A stretch of DNA of 64,000 nucleotides, taken from assembly GCF_014200675.1 (NCBI RefSeq), contig NZ_JACHCI010000023.1, positions 1-64,000 on the forward strand. The letters are read 5' to 3'. The notes beneath the pieces were generated by a model. It was given only the letters and a program-made list of their open reading frames with translations. It was not told the DNA's origin and did not search any database. Positions 61,293-64,000 of this stretch are shown here, piece after piece. Position 1 is the first letter of the stretch. Every line of letters begins with the position of its first letter. The DNA comes from Janthinobacterium saanense (GTDB taxonomy: Bacteria > Pseudomonadota > Gammaproteobacteria > Burkholderiales > Burkholderiaceae_D). The translations under genes were made by a program, and so were the position numbers.

Positions 61293-62960
61293 TCAAGTGG
61301 CCAGCAATTCCCGTGCATGCTTGCGCGTGGTAGCGGTGATTTCCAGGCCGCCCAGCATGCGCGCCACTTCTTCCACGCGGGCCTTGGCGTCGAGCATGTC
61401 GATGCGCGAGGCGGTCTTGCCATTTTCCAGGGTGCTTTTTGCTACCTGGAAATGCTGGTTGGCCTGGCTGGCCACTTGCGGCAAGTGGGTCACGCACAGC
61501 ACTTGCCGTCCCTGTCCCAGGCGTTTCAACAGCCGCCCCACCACTTCGGCCACGCCGCCGCCGATGCCGCTATCGACTTCATCGAAAATCAGGGTGGGCG
61601 TGGTGGTGGCATGCGAGGTGATTACGGAAATCGCCAGCGCGATACGCGCCAGTTCACCGCCGGACGCCACTTTCGCCAGCGAGCGCGGCGCCGTGCCCGC
61701 ATGGCCGGCCACCAGAAATTCCACCTGCTCCAGGCCGTGGGCTGCCGGTTCGCAGGGGTTCAGGGCAATCTCGAAGCTGCCGCCTATCATGCTCAATTCC
61801 TGCATGGCGCGCGTGACGGCCTGCCCCAGTTCCAGCGCCGCCGCCTGCCGCGTGCTGGACAGGCGCTCGGCCACGACGCGGTATTCCGCCTCGATTTTCT
61901 TTTCCTGCCGCAACAAGCCTTCGATATCGCTGGCGTCGGCCAGCTGTTGCAGTTTCTCCGACAGCTTGGCGTGTTCTTCCGGCAATTCTTCGGGCTGGAT
62001 ACGGAATTTACGGGCCGTGCTGTGTATCGCTTCCATGCGCGCATCGAGCTGGTGCAGACGGTCCGGGTCCAGTTCCACGCGGTCCAGGTAATTATTCAGC
62101 GCGTACACGGATTCCTGCAGCTGGATGCGCGACGATTCGATCAGGTCGACGATGGGTTGCAACTCAGCATCGACAGACACCAACTTGCCCAGCTTCTGAT
62201 TCAGGGACGACAGCTGCGACACGATAGGATGGTCTTCCGATTCGGAAATGATCGACAAGGCTTCCTGCGCGCCTTCGAGCAGGCTGGCCGCATGCGACAA
62301 ACGGCTGTGCTCGTTGGTGATCTCGGTCCATTCACCGGGCTTGGCCGCCAGTTTTTCCAGCTCGCCCACTTGCCATTCCAGCCGCTCGCGCTCGTACAGC
62401 ACGTTGGCCGCGTTGGTTTCAAATTCTTCGCGCTGGCGCACCAGCGCGCGCCAGCGCTTGTGCAGCGCCGCTACCTGGCGTGCATCCTGTTCCGCGCCCG
62501 CTTCGCGCGCCGTCGCCTGGCCATCGAGCAAGGCCCGCTGGGCTTCGCTTTTCAGCAAGGACTGATGCGCGTGCTGGCCGTGGATGTCGACCAGCATATC
62601 GCCCAGTTCGCGCAATTGCGCGGCCGTGGCGGCGATGCCGTTGATATAGGCTTTCGAGCGGCCCGCATTGTCGATCACGCGGCGCAGCAGCGCGCCGCCA
62701 TGGTCGTTGGCGAATTCATGCGCCACCAGCCAGGCTTGCGCCACTTCGCTGACGGAAAAGTCGGCCGTGATATCGGCCTTGGCCGCCCCTTCGCGCACCA
62801 CGCTGGCGTCGCCCCGGCCGCCCAGCGCCAGGGTCAGCGCATCGATCAGGATGGATTTGCCGGCGCCCGTCTCACCCGTCAGCACGCTGAAGCCTGCGGA
62901 AAATTCCAGTTCTATGGTATCGACAATGACAAAATCGCGGATGGACAGTGTATGGAGCAT
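61293..62960 (-). CDS. recN: DNA repair protein RecN
   Basis: A 555-residue SMC-like ATPase for double-strand-break repair. Walker A GETGAGKS is at 29-36, the middle third is coiled coil (about 150-370), and the C-terminal half has the ABC signature LASGGELARIALAI-like (KVASGGELARI) and Walker B LIFDEVDSGIGG. Normal length. A LexA box lies 87 bases upstream, as expected for an SOS gene. It is downstream of nadK on the same strand. Confidence 0.97.
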   Translation of the reverse strand: MLHTLSIRDFVIVDTIELEFSAGFSVLTGETGAGKSILIDALTLALGGRGDASVVREGAAKADITADFSVSEVAQAWLVAHEFANDHGGALLRRVIDNAGRSKAYINGIAATAAQLRELGDMLVDIHGQHAHQSLLKSEAQRALLDGQATAREAGAEQDARQVAALHKRWRALVRQREEFETNAANVLYERERLEWQVGELEKLAAKPGEWTEITNEHSRLSHAASLLEGAQEALSIISESEDHPIVSQLSSLNQKLGKLVSVDAELQPIVDLIESSRIQLQESVYALNNYLDRVELDPDRLHQLDARMEAIHSTARKFRIQPEELPEEHAKLSEKLQQLADASDIEGLLRQEKKIEAEYRVVAERLSSTRQAAALELGQAVTRAMQELSMIGGSFEIALNPCEPAAHGLEQVEFLVAGHAGTAPRSLAKVASGGELARIALAISVITSHATTTPTLIFDEVDSGIGGGVAEVVGRLLKRLGQGRQVLCVTHLPQVASQANQHFQVAKSTLENGKTASRIDMLDAKARVEEVARMLGGLEITATTRKHARELLAT

Positions 62961-63046
62961 AGGCTTCAGTAATTAAGCGGCGAACCGCGGGTTAAAACGC
63001 CTGTCAAAACCTACTGCGCGTCGGCATTTGTGGCCTGCGATGCTCA

Positions 63047-63062
63047 CTGTACCTTGGTACAG
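63047..63062 (-). promoter_or_regulatory. LexA (SOS) box of recN
   Basis: CTGTACCTTGGTACAG: exact CTGT-N8-ACAG and fully palindromic, centred about 94 bases upstream of the recN start. recN is a classic LexA-regulated gene in other proteobacteria. Confidence 0.9.
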
Positions 63063-63127
63063 TTGCGCTTCTCATCCACAACTTCCTTCCACTCGCTACG
63101 ATTTTTCAGGCGTCCTTGTGGGTAACG

Positions 63128-64000
63128 TTAACTGAGCTTGCCCTCGCCCGACGGGTACTCGTTCCAGTGCAGTTTTTCACGCAGGGTGTGGTAATAACTC
63201 CACCCTTCGGGATGCAGGAAGGTAATCGTGTGCGGCGAACGGCGTATCAAAATACGGTCTTGCTGGCTCAGGCTGGCGAAGGTCTGCATGTCGAAATTGA
63301 CGCTGATATCGCGTCCACGCACGATCTCGACCACGATCTGGCTGGAATCGGGCAGCACGATGGGCCGGTTCGACAAGGCATGCGGCGCAATCGGCACCAG
63401 CACGATGCCACCCAGGGTCGGGTGCAGCAAGGGGCCGCCGGCCGACAGCGAATACGCGGTCGAGCCGGTCGGCGTGGCGATGATCAAGCCGTCCGAACGC
63501 TGGTTGTACATGAAGTGCCCATCGACCTCGACGCGCAATTCGGCCATGCCGGCACCAGTGCCGCGCGAGACGACCACATCATTGACGGCCAGACCCACGT
63601 GAATGGCTTGTCCATCGCGCAGCACGCTGCCCTCTAACAAGGTGCGGCGCTCGGCCTTGAAACGGCCACTGAGAATTTCTGCCAGCACCGGCAACATGCG
63701 GTCGAGCGGAATATCGGTCATGAAACCCAGACGGCCTTGATTGATGCCGATCAAGGGTACGTCGAATGGCGCCAGCTGGCGCGCAATGCCCAGCATGGTG
63801 CCATCGCCGCCCATGACAATGGCGCAGTCGGCGGCGGCGCCTATCTCGGCCGGCGTCATGGAGCACACGCCCGTGAACACCAGATGCGCGGCGGTTTCCG
63901 CTTCAAACACGACGCGGTGGCCCAGCCCCTGTAAAAAATCGACGATGCTGCGCACCGATTCGACAATGCCGTCGGTATTCTGGCGCACGACCAGGGCAAT
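63128..64000 (-). CDS. nadK: NAD kinase (5' end beyond the window)
   Basis: 291 codons of an ATP-dependent NAD kinase, which makes NADP. The motif GGDGTML and the second conserved region [14 protein letters not shown], followed by [21 protein letters not shown], are intact. The frame is open to the last base of the window and begins with [11 protein letters not shown], which corresponds to the first beta strand of the family, so only a few N-terminal residues are missing. It lies upstream of recN, a common betaproteobacterial order. Confidence 0.95.
   Translation of the reverse strand: MALVVRQNTDGIVESVRSIVDFLQGLGHRVVFEAETAAHLVFTGVCSMTPAEIGAAADCAIVMGGDGTMLGIARQLAPFDVPLIGINQGRLGFMTDIPLDRMLPVLAEILSGRFKAERRTLLEGSVLRDGQAIHVGLAVNDVVVSRGTGAGMAELRVEVDGHFMYNQRSDGLIIATPTGSTAYSLSAGGPLLHPTLGGIVLVPIAPHALSNRPIVLPDSSQIVVEIVRGRDISVNFDMQTFASLSQQDRILIRRSPHTITFLHPEGWSYYHTLREKLHWNEYPSGEGKLS

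Noticed and set aside
61317..62972. 551-codon + strand frame opposite recN
   Set aside because: Shadow of recN. The composition is biased and no ribosome site or motif supports it.

Overview
The window comes from a GC-rich betaproteobacterium. Gene content and order fit the Oxalobacteraceae (Janthinobacterium/Massilia/Duganella group): recA-recX near sucCD; hda-HAD phosphatase-pcnB-folK-panB; and nadK-recN-hemH-grpE-dnaK-dnaJ. This placement is inference from proteins and synteny; no rRNA is present. The DNA is chromosomal and densely coded, with no gene-free gap above about 300 bases. No tRNA, CRISPR array, prophage or insertion sequence was seen.

Layout. 0.2-1.9 kb: small membrane protein, PilZ/YcgR-type protein and a type IV pilin behind a textbook sigma-54 promoter. 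2.1-8.0 kb: heavy-metal RND efflux operon (small lipoprotein, CzcC, CzcB, CzcA). 8.2-11 kb: sucCD and a DUF2889 gene. 11.2-14.7 kb: a regulatory-domain methyltransferase, recX and recA with a LexA box. 14.9-19.5 kb: an overlapping operon of response regulator, histidine kinase, DUF4212 subunit and sodium/solute symporter. 19.6-23.7 kb: two tandem secreted S9 peptidase genes, the second lacking its catalytic Ser and His. 23.8-28.7 kb: PPi-type phosphofructokinase, nucleotide phosphodiesterase, purM and an AI-2E family permease. 28.8-32.9 kb: hda, HAD phosphatase, pcnB, folK, panB. 33-35.4 kb: SGNH hydrolase with a lectin tail and a DUF899 protein.

35.4-43.7 kb is a polyamine uptake and catabolism cluster on the minus strand: puuD, puuA, a spuC-type aminotransferase, potG, potH, potI, puuC. 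It has no periplasmic binding protein gene and no puuB oxidase. gabD (45.6-47.1 kb, opposite strand) would carry GABA-derived succinate semialdehyde to succinate, and sucCD lie elsewhere in the window. 43.9-51.1 kb also holds an MFS transporter, a TRIC-type channel, PBP1A and an ArgP-like LysR regulator. 51.1-54.8 kb is a tauDABC-like sulfonate operon, followed by a beta-carbonic anhydrase. 55.7-64 kb carries dnaJ, dnaK and grpE with two sigma-32 promoters, a likely 37-residue membrane peptide gene, hemH, recN with a LexA box, and nadK cut by the window end.

The most unusual item is the tandem S9 pair: an intact enzyme (Ser528/Asp618/His650) two bases before a closely similar paralogue carrying Gly549/Asp639/Tyr671. 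Others worth attention are the unrecognised lipoprotein leading the efflux operon, the missing potF with a terminator-like hairpin at that place, the small membrane peptide, and an SGNH hydrolase with an altered block III.
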